Below are positions 51,971-64,000 of a DNA stretch of 64,000 nucleotides, piece after piece. The stretch is taken from the NCBI RefSeq assembly GCF_910596095.1, contig NC_056533.1, positions 29,610,662-29,674,661 of the forward strand, in the 5' to 3' direction. The notes under the pieces are model-generated. The model saw only the letters and a program-made list of their open reading frames with translations, was not told where the DNA came from and did no database searches. This DNA is from Thunnus maccoyii. Lineage: Eukaryota > Chordata > Actinopteri > Scombriformes > Scombridae. Position 1 is the first letter of the stretch. Each line of letters starts with the position of its first letter. A program made the position numbers and the translations under genes.

Positions 51971-54900
51971 CATGGACCAGGATCTGGATCTACTGCGCTC
52001 AGTGATGAGTACTGGTGCTTCATTGAGGGCTGAGTGGCTCTATCATTTCTGCACCAACTGATTTTGCTGGTCAGCACACCTACAACCAGAGAGGAAGATG
52101 TAATTAGTGAGTTGACCTTGTGTTGTCTTTGATTGGAATAAAAATTTTAAGAGTCTCTGCCCTCCAAACATAATTTAACTTTCTTAAAGTGGACCAATGT
52201 CACACAACCCTCATCATTAGCAAGTTCTTAACCTCATTAACTGCACTTTGACACCAATGTCCACCGGTTGTCCTTTTCTCCCTTTCTTGTGGTTTTGCTG
52301 TTATCAGGAAGACCTCGCGTTTACAAAAATATGGAGTCTCCAAATGTTTTTTTGGAAATCCACCTGGACCTTTTGATGAATAAAACACTGTAGAATTGTC
52401 ATATTGTGTGCTGTCTTCTTCAAATGTGAGGCTGTTATTCACTGGTATTTAGTTTATTATAATTATTATAATACATTTTATTTATAGAGCACCATTCAAA
52501 ATACTCAAAGACTGAAAAGAAGCATTTTTATTTTAGAACGACAAATATTCTCAATTTTTACAGACTTCAAAGACCTGATCCTCTGTTTCTGTATCACCTG
52601 GAGTGTTTCTTACACTTCCACCAGAAACTTTAGGAGATTTCCTTCCTGGCAAGACCTTATTTATGCCTATAGTCGCTGTGGTTCAGGGGCTACAACCATT
52701 TTAATTCCCAAACAATGAGCTTATTGCCTGATCACCTGGATCTCAGGTGAAATTTCATAAACTGCAGCTGAGAAGCTGGTATAATAGTGGGCCAGGAGGA
52801 GCAGGAATAACAAGCTACTTAAGTTATTGACTCTTACCCCAGTTGGTTCAAAATTCAGCTCCAGTTTTTCTCCCATAAATCTTGATTGTCACTGAATTGG
52901 TAAACACTAGGGCGATGTTTTCAACAAACATTGTCTCTTTTCACACCCAATTTAAGCACCATTGTCACATACCAGACATACAAACAGGCGTTTGTTGACA
53001 AAGAAATAGGTTACATTCCCCTGTATCCCAACAACACCATGTGTCTGTCCCGCCCCCTCCAGCTCACATAAAACTCTAATTTTATACCTTCTACTACAGC
53101 AGGAAACTCATTCAAAACCAACATGGCTTGGTTCACCTCCGCCCAATCCTGCTCAAAGCGGAAACTGCACCACAGTGTGGCCATGGAGGGGTCTGGCCTC
53201 AGGGAGGGGGGCAACCTGATTCCAGACTGATGAAAGTGAGCCAGTGCAGTGGAAACCACATTTTGAATATAGTTTTCAGTACCATGACTTTAGGGGTTTT
53301 GTTTGACATGTTTCTGCGTATTTCTAAATACAGCAGTTCCACATATGAATGCCTGCTATTGCAACACTAATTGCTGTTATTTTTCTTCATTTTTCTGAAA
53401 CTGGGTCAGTGTTATACGAAGAGTTCAGTTTGGATCTGTCAGATATAAAAAAGATAAAAGATATAAAGTTCTGCTGCTCTCACTGATGGTGCAAATATAC
53501 TCAAAAACAACAAGCGATTTCTTGCAGGTTCAATATTATCCTGTCTAGAAAAATGGCACTTTTTCTGTGTTTTATTTACTAGAACAGAACGTAAACTGAG
53601 CCAATATTTGGTTTTTCCTGTTTCATCATCGTCTTTTGGAGATTTAAGTTGATTTAAATTAGTTATTGAACTGTTTTGAGGGTGTAGGAGCAAAGTCAAT
53701 TCTGTTACGGCTCTAAATAGCTTGGGCAGCATTGATTAAATCATTTTTACAAAAATGTAATGACCACCAGATGTGATAACCAGTAAACTACACATTTATG
53801 AAACATTTTAAGATTTTACAAAGAAAATCTCTGTTTATCCTGAATTATTCAGCTTATCTCACAGTTTTCATCATGCAGTTTTAAGCATTTATTACATTTT
53901 ATTTTATTCACTTTAAAGTTACTATTGTCCCAACAGATTGTGTTTTGCTTTTTGTATTTTCACACTTTTAGATAACACAACATAATATTTTGCCAGCAAA
54001 ATCTCCAAGGGGACCTAATTAGTCAGTATTTTTATTGAATAGGGTTCTGTTCTTGGGGAAGGAGGGGGTGGATGATGGTGCACAGAGAAGTAGTGGTTTC
54101 CGAGGCTGGGTTCTGCTCCTCTAAGCGTTTGGTTTTAACTTGTCTCTGCTTTTAGAAACTTGGCCGTCGGGGAAAACACAAACTCACCCTTTACCAAAGC
54201 CACAAGCGAGTCACAGACATGGAGCAGCAGCAGTGATGATGTTGTAGCGGGCGGCCTTCCTGTCTAAGTAAACAGTGATTCAGACGGGTGAGGAGTGGGA
54301 GGCTGTGGTCTGCTTCAGACTGGCAGCACCAAGCCCCTCCCAGACCCACCATAACAGGATATGGTCCTTGGGCCCACACTGAGGATGGTTGCATCATGTT
54401 ATTATTTCCCTTTGGTTTTTACCATTTGGTTGGCGTGGTAGTATTCATGCACGCTGTGTACCATGTGAGAAGAACTGGAGCGACGACACTGGAAAACATA
54501 TCTCTTTGTGGTGTTTTTGACCAAAGCAACAGTGAATGAGGTTACTTTCCCTTCTCAACCAGGTCTTATATAACTGTACATACGCAGGTCTGGATAAGTG
54601 GGCATGGAGAACGTTAGTAATTAGGTTTCTGTGACTCAACAGATGGCACAGGGTAGAAACTGTTTACTATGTAACTAACATGTCTTTCCAAAACAGCCAA
54701 TCATAAATCTACTTCTAATCTATTTTGACCTTATACTGTACATTGATGAGAAGTTATTATTATTGAGATATCTTCCCTGAGATTTACCTGAGTCTTTTCA
54801 TTTTATGGTACCTCTACTTCTTACACAGATGCAGATAAAGATGTTGATAAAGAGAAACCGTGGGGCAGAAACTCAGCTGCTGGGCCCTATTAAAGAGTTT

Positions 54901-55256
54901 CTGACCTCTTGCAGCACTATGAGGCAATTTTTTATGAGTGTCTCCCCATGTTGCTTGAGGACACACATGCATGAGCACGTGGGTGACACGATACACAGTC
55001 CTGCCAATGGTTTTTCACTATTCCACTGAGGTGGCTGTAATGTGCCAAGAAACGCAGGAATGCACCAGCAAAGGCAGGGAAGAAGAAGACTGCAAGTTTG
55101 TAAACATGTATGTAAATAAATCAAAATTTAAAATACTTAAGTTTTGCAAATGTTTTATGAGGAAGGTAATGCATTCACAGTGTGTGTTAAACCTCAAGGA
55201 TGCACACAATGTGTTCTGTTGAGTAACACTCAAGGTAAACAACATAACTTCACAGG

Positions 55257-55740
55257 GCTCCTCACTCCCGATCTGAAAAGTGAAGCCGATGCAGAAGTAT
55301 CTTAAACCTGCATTCTCTCTATTGGCCAGCAGGAGGCGACTCCACCGGTTGCAAAAAGAAGTCTGATTGTATGGAAGTCTATGAGAAAATGGCACTACTT
55401 CTCACTTGATTTATTACCTCAGTAAACTGTTTCCTAATTAGTTTATGGTCTCAATTGCTAGTTTTGTGTCTTCTTCAATACAGCATGATGATCATTTTGT
55501 ATATTATGGTCCCATTTAGAGTAAAATAGACGATATAGCAGGGTATGCTTTAAGGCATGGTTACCTTGTGATTGACAAGTCACTACCATGGCGACAACGT
55601 TGATAATATAACGTAACCATGTCATAACCCCAGATTCACAGAGTATAGGTGTAGCTGCCACTATCTCACAGTGTGTTTTTAGTTCATTAAAGTTAACTGT
55701 AACATTTTGGTCGCCTAAAAAGAGTCTTGTTCAGAGTTTA
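55257..55740. mobile_element. Interspersed fish repeat, unit 1
   Basis: It begins with GGCTCCTCACTCCCGATCTG and then AGTGAAGCCGATGCAGAAG. The body, with GGCCAGCAGGAGGCGACTCC and ACCATGGCGACAACGTTGAT, is remembered as a widespread percomorph repeat. It shares the AAGTGAAGCC-type opening with the next unit. The class is not assigned. Confidence 0.5.
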
Positions 55741-55754
55741 GTCATGGTAAAGAC

Positions 55755-56450
55755 CAAACGGCAACCTCAGGGGCTGAAAAATGAAGCCAATGCCAAGTGT
55801 CCAAAAACTGCAGTTCCTTGAATAGCCACTTGAGAAAGGCTCCAAAAGTGAGTCAATCCCCATAGACCCTTGATCCCGGGATAAAGAAACTAATGTAAAA
55901 TCATAAAACATAAATTATATATCTCTCATAACCCCTCCTAATGCGGAGCTTATTTTCTAAACTCCTCCTCGCTTGACCTTGACACTTTGATAATGATCCA
56001 GACATGATTCATCTAAAAAAAAGGTGTCTCAAACTTCTCTAACATGTGTCAACTGTACCTGGCATTTTCCACATTTGTCACAATACAAATGGCCTAGCGG
56101 TCTGGGAACCATCTCTTATTAACGTGAATGTTATCTTTACACAGTTACTAACATGCTGCACAGTTACTAACATAACTGATTGTTGGGGACATCTGTCTCC
56201 ACCACACTAGCATTAGCATTAGCATTATTAAAGATAACCATAGACTGTAAATGCACCATGCTAGTCAAGCTAGCAGCTAGCACCAGGGTCAGCTCTACCC
56301 TCTTGTCCAAATATGGTAATTTCTGGTTCCAAAAATCCAAGATGGCGATGGTCCAATCGCTAAACTTTAGGTTTCAAAAAAGCAGTCCACAAACCAATGG
56401 GTGACGTAATGGTGACTTCATCCTTATTTTTTTTACAGTCTATGTTTAAA
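55755..56450. mobile_element. Interspersed fish repeat, unit 2
   Basis: It opens GGCTGAAAAATGAAGCCAAT, like unit 1, and ends GATGGCGATGGTCCAATC, then GGTGACGTAATGGTGACTTC and ACAGTCTATG. It is probably a member of the same family or a composite with it. No coding potential is seen. Confidence 0.5.
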
Positions 56451-57090
56451 CCTCTGTTCCTCAACTCTCTGCACTGTGAAACCTTTTTAAGCTGGTTCAC
56501 TAAAGTTTCTCTGCTGTCTTAAAAATATGAATTAACTGAACTTAAGTTGAATAATTAGTTCAAAGTCATCTCATGAATTGTGAAAATGTGAAACCAATTG
56601 AGTCAAGTCAACAAAACCACATTTAATAAGTTCAATAAACTAAATGTATTAAATATCACAGTCTGATTTGCTTTCCATTCATGTTTTCTCCGCTGCAAGA
56701 GTTGATTTTTCATTTGACAGTAAGTTGTGGCTGCTCATGTTAGAGCATTTTATACCAGAGTTGATATGTTGACAATAAACAATGCTGCATTCAATTATCT
56801 TTGAGGGATTGAATTTGATACTAACCTCCATCATGGTTAGCATTATTTTCATTATTATGAAAAGAAACAATCATGACATATTTTATATGTAATAAAACAT
56901 ACAGCAAGTTTCCTTCATTACAAAAAAGAAGGATTTTAAGTCTCAAATAATGCATGATGGGAAGTCTGCTACTACGCTGATCATGTTTCTTTATAAACCT
57001 TGAGAAGAAAGCACAAAACTGAAATAATGAAGATCTTGAAACTGGATTTTGACGCAGGTCCCCTCTCCAAAGAGGGTCTCAAGACTCAAT

Positions 57091-57479
57091 GGTACAGTAT
57101 GTAGAATTTATTGGCCTCTAGCAGACTTGGCAGAAATAGTATATAACATTCATAAGTATGTTTTCATTAGTTTATAATCCCATGAAACTAAGAATCATTG
57201 TGTTTTCATTACCTTAGAATGAGCCTTTTATATCTACACAGGGGCCGGGTCCCCTTCCACAGAGCCTGCCATGTTGCACTGCCATGTTTCTACAGTAGCC
57301 CAGAACGGACAAACCAAACACAGGCTCTAGAGAGCGCCTTTCACATTTTTCGCAAGTTTCACGGCCATAGGTTCTCCTACACACTTGGAAGGGGAGGGGG
57401 AGGGAAGGGGATATTCAGTTGGTTGCAATCTTCAACCTCACCACTAGATGCCACTAAATCCTACACACTGCACCTTTAA
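57091..57479. mobile_element. 389-bp MITE with ~35-bp terminal inverted repeats
   Basis: The left end GGTACAGTATGTAGAATTTA and the right end TAAATCCTACACACTGCACC, then TTTAAG, are inverted repeats, extended inward by GGCCTCTAG and CTAGATGCC. It is a non-autonomous DNA transposon that I recall as abundant in teleosts. The 93-codon frame at 57198-57479 ends within the terminal repeat and is not a gene. Confidence 0.75.
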
Positions 57480-60443
57480 GTTTGTTTATTGTGTTTTTGT
57501 TTTTTGTTTTATTTTTCAATTAAAATTAGCACAAACCAGCAGTTCTGGATCTAAATACTTCTCCCACCCCTCATTTGCTGCAACAACACCAGTAGAATGT
57601 ATGCAATTAAATGTCTAATGCCATGTGTGGGTTGAACAGTGTCTTGTTGTGTCTGCACTGTGGTTTAACTTCTCCTTGGGCCAGTCCCATGTAGTGTAAA
57701 CACATACAGTGTGGATAAACCACAGTAGGTGAAAAACTGTTTACCCACCGGCCCTACAGGTGCAGTGATAACCCCGCTCAGCTCACTGGAATGGCGGCTT
57801 TAAAGGGTCACATTTTCAAAACAAGTCCTTACAACAACCCCAATCGTCACAAAAGATTTTATGGCCCAACTGGCTGGTTTCATGGGCTCCTCTTAGACTG
57901 TATTAAAAGTTGTAAATATAGAAACAACTCGTAGGCTGAAAAGAGTGCTTTGAAGAAAAGCGTAGGCCTAGTTGCGGTGGAGGGAAAGAATGATTTGATT
58001 TAATGAATGTGCCCTGTCTGGGTTGTTTTCTTGGGTTGGGTGATATAAAGGAAATATGTTAAAGGAGACATTGCAAAGATGTGAGCAAGACAAAGAAATT
58101 GTTTTCAGACAGACAGCCACAGATTCGCAGTCACCTCTACTGCCACGATGGTTAGTGGTCGTGCTGCCGAGTCCTGTCTGACTTGTCTGAGGTGAAGATT
58201 TGATAATCCAAACCTTAACTGTATGGAGTTAGAGGTCTGAAGAGAGGATTTATAGCGTTGTTTATATGCTCTATTTGAGACAACCACAGCAGACTGTTGT
58301 TTCCTCTACTTTTTGCATCCAGTGTGGAGAGGTGTGTAGGGAGACAGAGCAGGAGACGGGCGCACATACACTCATGCAGACACACACTTACTCACATCCA
58401 CAAACAAGATCCAGTAAGATCCAGTACTGCAACCCTCATAATCCCTAGTGTGGTGGTTGGTGTGGTTTGGAAAACTGCAGGGTTTGTTGTAGTCCAGAGG
58501 CAGCATGGGTGTCAGAAGTTGAAATCCTTTATCACCACAGTGCAATCCATCCATGCAGTATTGTATCTGAGGACAAGGAGTTCACAATAACCGGCAACCT
58601 AGGATTTAAAGCATATTGGTTTTTTGTCTTTAATGTTTTTAGCTTTCCCTGACTGTCTCATCATATTACTGTGTATAAGCTACAGTATCACAGAAGTAGA
58701 GTTCAGTAACTGTATGCAGTCAAGCCGTTGTGCAGAACTGGGCGTGTCTTCACTTTTTCTTTGTTTTTTTCCAAGGGCGGCCTTGCCAGCAGCAGTCACA
58801 GTTATGTAACTGCTTATCTCACACATTCAAGTCTAGACTGACTACCAGTAGCATGCACACTATGCGAAATAACACCCGTTTTAAAATGAGTTAGCTACCC
58901 TTTGAGAGATTAGAGCCATCTCAAAGTAATTGTTGGCATTGAAGTTTGGCATGTTATGAATTACTGTTAAAATGTTGAGCCATATGCAGACATTTGAGCA
59001 GTAATCTCACAAAGAAAACACGCAAAAACTGATATTTCTCTTTAGAACTGTGCAAAAGTTGATACACAGTAAAACTTTCTGTCTTGTCCAAGCTGAAGAT
59101 TTGCATTGTAAACAGGGCGGATGAAGTATTTTTGTGTTTGTCCTGCTGGAAACTAAAGTAGATTGCAGGAAATTCCCTCAGATGGATAGGATTGTAATAG
59201 GATCTCCTATCTTTTCCTCTTCTTTTCTCCCACACTCACCCTATTTCTCTCCCTCTTGATGCATTTGAATGTACTGACATAGATTTTTGGAACTCAATCC
59301 ATATGAAAACCATAAATTGAAGTAAATCTAACTAAGTTTGAATGGTAGAAAGCAAAGAATACTCAATGACTGTAAATAGTTTATGTTTAAGAGCCACTGA
59401 ATGAACATATGTTGTATTATGGTTTAACAATCATAAAAATCAGAGGCCGCACCGGAAAAGTTGGTAGTTCAGCCAGATGTGAACATTCATGTGTGTGAAG
59501 ACAGATATAGGAAGTATGTTGTAATGTACCACAAGGGAAATGGGTGGAGTAAACACTGGCAAGTCATTCAAGGCCATGGAAATGTATAAACATGACACTA
59601 AAAACACTTTTACAAACTGTAACTAAACAACAGTGTACAAATTTGTGACAAATCAATATGTCTCCCATTATTTGCTGGAAACCGTACATGCCGCATAAGA
59701 CAGATGTTCAGCGTGTGTCCGTGCCGTTGCTGCAGAAACACTGATATGTCAATAATCACTGTCTGGAAACAGAGAAACACATAAGAGCTGCTTTGTGCTC
59801 TGTGAATAACACAGCACATGCTCTCTTTGTCAGACCTCCAGGTGTCCTCCATGCAGCGTAATATCAACAGTCAGAGATGATTTTATTCCAGGATGACACA
59901 TTCAGCAGTACGCAAAACAGTGACTGTTAAATGGAAAAATAGTCACGGCCATAGATCTAAAAATTGCTTATAGTTTGTTTAAAAAGGCAGGTTAGTTTAA
60001 AAAAAACAACACGCTTGAATAAGAATCTTATACATGCATTTTTTAAAACTGAAATCAATATACTGAAAACATATTTTAAGCTTTGAACTATAATAGCTTA
60101 TTAACAGAACATCATGAACCTTTATGTAGACACAAAGGGAAAAAGGGGAAAAAAAGAACGACTCCCCCCATATGTAGGCCAAGCGTTTTTTTTTTCAGCA
60201 CTTCTGACCTACTTCCATACATGCCTATAGTAGAATTACATAACGTGTGCTTTTACAGAGGAGTGAAGAAAAGGACAGTGTGAAACAGATTTCACTCCCT
60301 CAGAGGGGCCCGACACACCCATGACTCTGATAGTTCCAGACTTCTCTGGACATTTAGTTTAGATTTCATAAGCTGTGGCTTCTGCTGTATTTTTATCATT
60401 GCGGGAAATAAATGTACTGATACACATGTGTGATATTAGTGCA

Positions 60444-60471
60444 TTGCATAATCCAATGCAATGCATTGGAT
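60444..60471. repeat. Short perfect palindrome with octamer-like core
   Basis: AATCCAATGCA and TGCATTGGATT form 11-bp arms around one base. It includes ATGCAAT-like POU half-sites. The function is unknown. Confidence 0.5.
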
Positions 60472-61548
60472 TCAATGAAAAAACTAATTTGCAAGATGAA
60501 AATGTGCTTTTTAGCTTACACATAAATGACACAGCCCTCTCTCATAATGCATAACATTAACCATATATGCTATGAACACACAAATACAAGTTACTTTATG
60601 TGCATGCAGTGGCACCACATTTTGCAACCAGAAGGCTGGTACCACAGCTTTATAGACATCTGACAAAATAGTTGAGCTTATTTATTGCCAGCTCTTTCTT
60701 AAAAATAAATTTCTTTGCACGAAGGACTAAAACCACTGCTCTGAAGACTTTCACTCAACAAGGAGTGGTGTGGTAGTGGGGTAGAATTGAATATTTTTTT
60801 TCCTCTCGCTCCAAGTGATGGTCTGATGGTATCCAGAGATGCTACTTTCCTGTCCAGAAACTCTGGACAGCTTGGCTTTGTTTACAGCAACCAGGTACCC
60901 AAACCAGGACATTTCATTTGATTCAACCAGCATATTCCAGGCCTTATATTATTTTTGTGGAAAATGAATTTAAAAAAATGCCCATATACATTGTGTACTG
61001 CATATGATTATCATAACTTTGCTTCAATACCATGTTAAGTATTACATTAAAGCAGACAGGTAAACTCCTGCAGTCCAGTACATCATGTACTTACTAGACA
61101 ACGCTGGTGCTCCGTAACTGCAGTTGAAGGGGCCCTCAGATTTGTGACTTACGTACATAAGTCTACGTTTCTTTTTGACGGAAATTGTTCCAGGGAAAGT
61201 GTCTCTAAATTTAGATAAGCGTTGTGCTCGAAACCTGAGGTCACGAGGTGTAACCTCATGATTCCACTTATCACTCACACCAACTGTCGCCTGGGGCCAG
61301 ATAGTTAAAGCTGTCAGCTCACTGCGCCCAACTAAGCACTTAAGTGTTGAAAAGTGGACTATAATGAACACCATTATATTCACTACACTTTTATAACACT
61401 ACAAATTTACAAATGTGTATTTTACACATGCCAAGACTCTTTAAATAAATGGCTCTTATTTTGTAGATCTTGACTTTTAATGGACATCTGGACAGAGAGG
61501 CATATCTCCTTAGAATAACAACAAGAGAAAATAGTTGTAGGAGGATCA

Positions 61549-61554
61549 TTTATT
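61549..61554 (-). terminator. nmrk2 poly(A) signal AATAAA
   Basis: TTTATT on the + strand, 334 bp beyond the nmrk2 stop in minus-strand sense. Confidence 0.5.
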
Positions 61555-61887
61555 GACAAGTGCAACCATCCTCTGAACATATCCATCAACTCTCTTGGAG
61601 TGTACGCTGTATCAAAGCAATAAATATGGACGATATAAAATCATGCCAGCATTTCATGCCGTCAGTTTAACATTTACAAATAAAAATCGTAGCAGTCAGC
61701 TAAATGGGCTGCCAGGTAGAAACTTAAGGCAAGGCGGTCTTCTTCTTCTTGCAGGGATGAATATATGCTCCTTTTAGCTGATCGTATGACCTGCAATACA
61801 GAAAAAAAAAAAAAAGTTCAGAAACTCACACGTTTACACATGAAAAAGATTTTGTAGCAGGTCAGTCAGACGATTTGTGTACCTTTG

Positions 61888-63907
61888 TTAAAGAGACTTC
61901 TGGATGTTATTCAGGATGTCACCGTAGACAAAGTTGAACAGTTGTTCCTTTGACTTGGTTCCATCTAGCTGCACTGTAGTAGCATAAAACACAGTTTAAA
62001 TCAATACGATTATACTTCACCTTTAAATATCAATACAAGATGCAGGCAAAAACACCACATTACGAGAAACAAACTGCAGACACACTTACACACGTCAACA
62101 CCTGATGTCTCCATGATGTTCTTGTGTTTCAAATACATGGGCCAGACGTGACCATCAAACAGGCCGGGGGGGTCTGGCACCGTGTAGTTCCTAGAGCTGC
62201 AGGAGAAACACCATTTACGTTAAAAGGTCATGAGACAGAAGACGAGACTACAAATGCTTGTTAATAACAGTGTGAACACTGAAGCACTTACCACCTCCTC
62301 TTTTTGCATTCTTCATACGGGATGGAAATAAAGTAACGTTGGTTCAGCACGTCGATCAAAGGTCTGCAAGGGTAAAGACAAGTTAAATTCCAGCTTGAGG
62401 ATCCCATTTCCTGTTTTTTTTCTCCCCATAGTAATAGTACTAGTGATAGTAATATAGTATAGCGATAGTAAAAAGCACGTGTACTTACTCGTAGGTGTAA
62501 AGCAGGAAGCCCTCCACAATAAGGATGTGAGTCTCCTCCTCCTTATTGTCGGACTTTGGAACAATTTCCGTATCCAGGGTGTTATTAACGCCATGAGACT
62601 TTTCAAACTTGACCGGGTTCTCCAACCATGCGTAGATCGTACTCATCATGGCGTCCATGTCCAGAGCAGTAATGACTGAAGGGTAAAGTGGGTAGGAAGG
62701 ACGGAAGGGGTAGGAAAAAAAAAAAAAGAAATGTATAGAAAATTGCATAGAGCAATTGAGAAAACACATGTTAAGTATCCATGTTAGGTTATTTTGCATG
62801 CAGATTACAAATGAGTAAATACGTTACAGTGGGAACACACACACACACATACACACCACAAATAAACATACATAGACAAACACACACGCACACAAACCCT
62901 TCCATAAAAACCCAGGCTTACCATCATACTGCTTAAAGCCATCTTCAACTTCAATCTGATCTTGGGGCTGAAACATACATTGATAAGATGTACCCAGGTA
63001 CATTCGACTAGTGCTACACGCTGCTATATGGAAGTCTCAGATAGCGTTTGTTTTTTTAACACACTAGCTTTAACTGTATCTAGTAACATAAGGAGCATAG
63101 TATAAACACCTCACCAACTTGTGTTACTCAGAGCAATCCCCTTAGTTAACTATATTCAATATTTCAAAAAGAGTGATAAGTATATGTGGCTCACCTTGAA
63201 GAAGTCATCCTGATGTACCACACAACAGTTGGGCAGATTCTTGATCAGTCTGTTGGTGAGGGTGGTTTTCCCTCCATTGGTTACGCTGTGTGGAACAAAA
63301 GGCATGAAGGGCAAATGAATGGTGGATGATGCAACCTATGCAGCAGTTGTACGGCTGCAAAGTTAATGATTAGATCATCACAGAAAACACCACATGGTAT
63401 CAAGAACGTCCACTTCATAGTGCAGTTACACATTTAACGTGTAATTAATGGTAATTACATGACATCCTATGAATTAACACTCATTTTAAAAAAGAGCTCA
63501 GTCTAAATAACATTGGCTGCAGAAGCTTAATTCGGATTTTTTCGGATATTGCATTTAAAATGAAAGGGTGGGTCAACCGGGTATAAGGCGGGTTTGCTCT
63601 TCTCCATGCTTCAGCTTATCGCTGTTATTAATTGAAGCTATGCTGACATAGAGAGCCGTGCATGTTTACACAAACAACAGAAAGAAAAATGTGACATATT
63701 TGGATTTTGAACAACTTCAACAGCAGAACAAAAAACGGAAGCAACCATTTTGCGGATGTCATGACCGCCTTCTCCACGTGTTCCGGGCTTTTACGGCCTA
63801 GCAGCCACGTTAGCCGGCTATCTTAGCTCCCCCACCTCCCCCTCCCCAACACCGGGGCCCATTCATCGGGTCTGCACTCACCCGCCGATGCCGATGATGT
63901 ACTTCAT
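61888..63907 (-). CDS. nmrk2: NMRK2, nicotinamide riboside kinase 2
   Basis: There are seven coding exons: 63907-63882, 63285-63195, 62967-62922, 62675-62489, 62363-62292, 62196-62090 and 61973-61888. They sum to 615 bp, 204 residues. The enzyme phosphorylates nicotinamide riboside to NMN in the salvage route to NAD+. It opens [20 protein letters not shown] with the P-loop at residues 8-16. [39 protein letters not shown] and [20 protein letters not shown] follow. [14 protein letters not shown] and [13 protein letters not shown] match human NMRK2 better than NMRK1. Compared with human NMRK2 (230 residues), the Ser/Arg/Pro-rich tail is absent, so the protein ends just after the kinase fold. The exon 5 donor could also be used two codons earlier at AGgtggta; the chosen GTGgtaagt keeps the frame. 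Only the 5' flank is cut by the window end. Confidence 0.95.
62701..62726. repeat. Poly(A)-rich tract beside nmrk2 exon 4
   Basis: A run of about twelve A residues lies 35 bp upstream (minus sense) of the exon 4 acceptor, so on the transcript it extends the pyrimidine tract. Confidence 0.5.
62835..62898. repeat. (CA)n microsatellite, interrupted
   Basis: Several CA runs separated by short interruptions in an nmrk2 intron. Confidence 0.8.
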
Positions 63908-64000
63908 GATTTTTTTTTTGGAGCTCGTCAAAAAAGGAGAGGAAAGTCGTTGGTAGTTCAAAACGTCAATAGACCGGTTCGGGAAGAACAATGATCAGAC
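63740..64000 (-). promoter_or_regulatory. nmrk2 5' region, GC-richer, with CACGTG
   Basis: The GC content and CpG frequency rise around the first exon. A CACGTG E-box lies at 63775-63780 in the start of intron 1. The window ends 93 bp upstream of the ATG, so most of the promoter is outside. Confidence 0.35.

Larger units (their letters stand above)
51971..61548. other. 9.6-kb intergenic stretch without a recognised gene
   Basis: Scattered open frames of 60-125 codons lack domains, splice-consistent partners or family resemblance. The stretch holds interspersed repeats at about 55257-56450 and 57091-57479. I see no tRNA, and no run of clear coding bias. A distant regulatory region is possible but not shown. 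Confidence 0.5.

Noticed and set aside
53011-53259. 82-codon minus-strand frame with a varied amino-acid mix (MATLWCSFRFEQDWAEV)
   Set aside because: No recognisable domain, splice partner or promoter; it may be part of an unrecognised repeat. A protein search would settle it.
54805-55395. Cluster of overlapping frames on both strands
   Set aside because: All under 126 codons, mutually overlapping, partly inside an interspersed repeat, and without family features.
57198-57479. 93-codon frame
   Set aside because: It ends within the terminal inverted repeat of a MITE.

Overview
The window is nuclear DNA from a ray-finned fish, most probably a percomorph teleost. It carries seven intron-containing vertebrate genes with GT-AG exons, 3' ends with AATAAA signals, and many short inverted-repeat DNA transposon copies of families I recall as common in percomorph genomes. 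I rebuilt the exon structures by reading splice sites and codon phase. All seven reading frames close exactly, at lengths close to the human proteins.

Layout, left to right: a CCAAT-bearing MITE (343-520) and a presumed promoter; dtwd1 (+, 2855-5293); nnt (-, 5933-18957, 21 coding exons), tail to tail with dtwd1; an intergenic stretch with a nested 2.1 kb hAT-like element that has a perfect 8-bp target duplication (20917-23014); spata5l1/afg2b (+, 23931-28330); nmes1 (the C15orf48 orthologue, + 28889-29754) with a miR-147 hairpin in its 3' UTR; a gene-free stretch; slc30a4/ZnT4 (-, 35508-45229); bloc1s6/pallidin (+, 46206-50381), head to head with slc30a4; about 10 kb without a recognisable gene; and nmrk2 (-, 61888-63907).

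Functional themes: nnt (mitochondrial NADPH supply), nmes1 (a complex IV NDUFA4-like subunit) and nmrk2 (NAD+ salvage) concern mitochondrial or NAD(P) metabolism. slc30a4 and bloc1s6 both serve lysosome-related organelles and appear to share a divergent promoter with two M-box-like sites. dtwd1 modifies tRNA, and spata5l1 is an AAA ATPase of ribosome maturation. The block spata5l1-nmes1-slc30a4-bloc1s6 matches the order on human 15q21, whereas nnt and nmrk2 lie elsewhere in human.

No retrovirus-like, LTR or Polinton element, no CRISPR array and no convincing tRNA or rRNA gene was seen. I found no wholly new system. The items most worth a second look are the miR-147 host arrangement, the head-to-head promoter, the tail-to-tail dtwd1/nnt ends, a Tyr-to-Trp change in the NNT NADP fingerprint, and several inverted-repeat families. 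Transposon family names rest on memory and were not searched.
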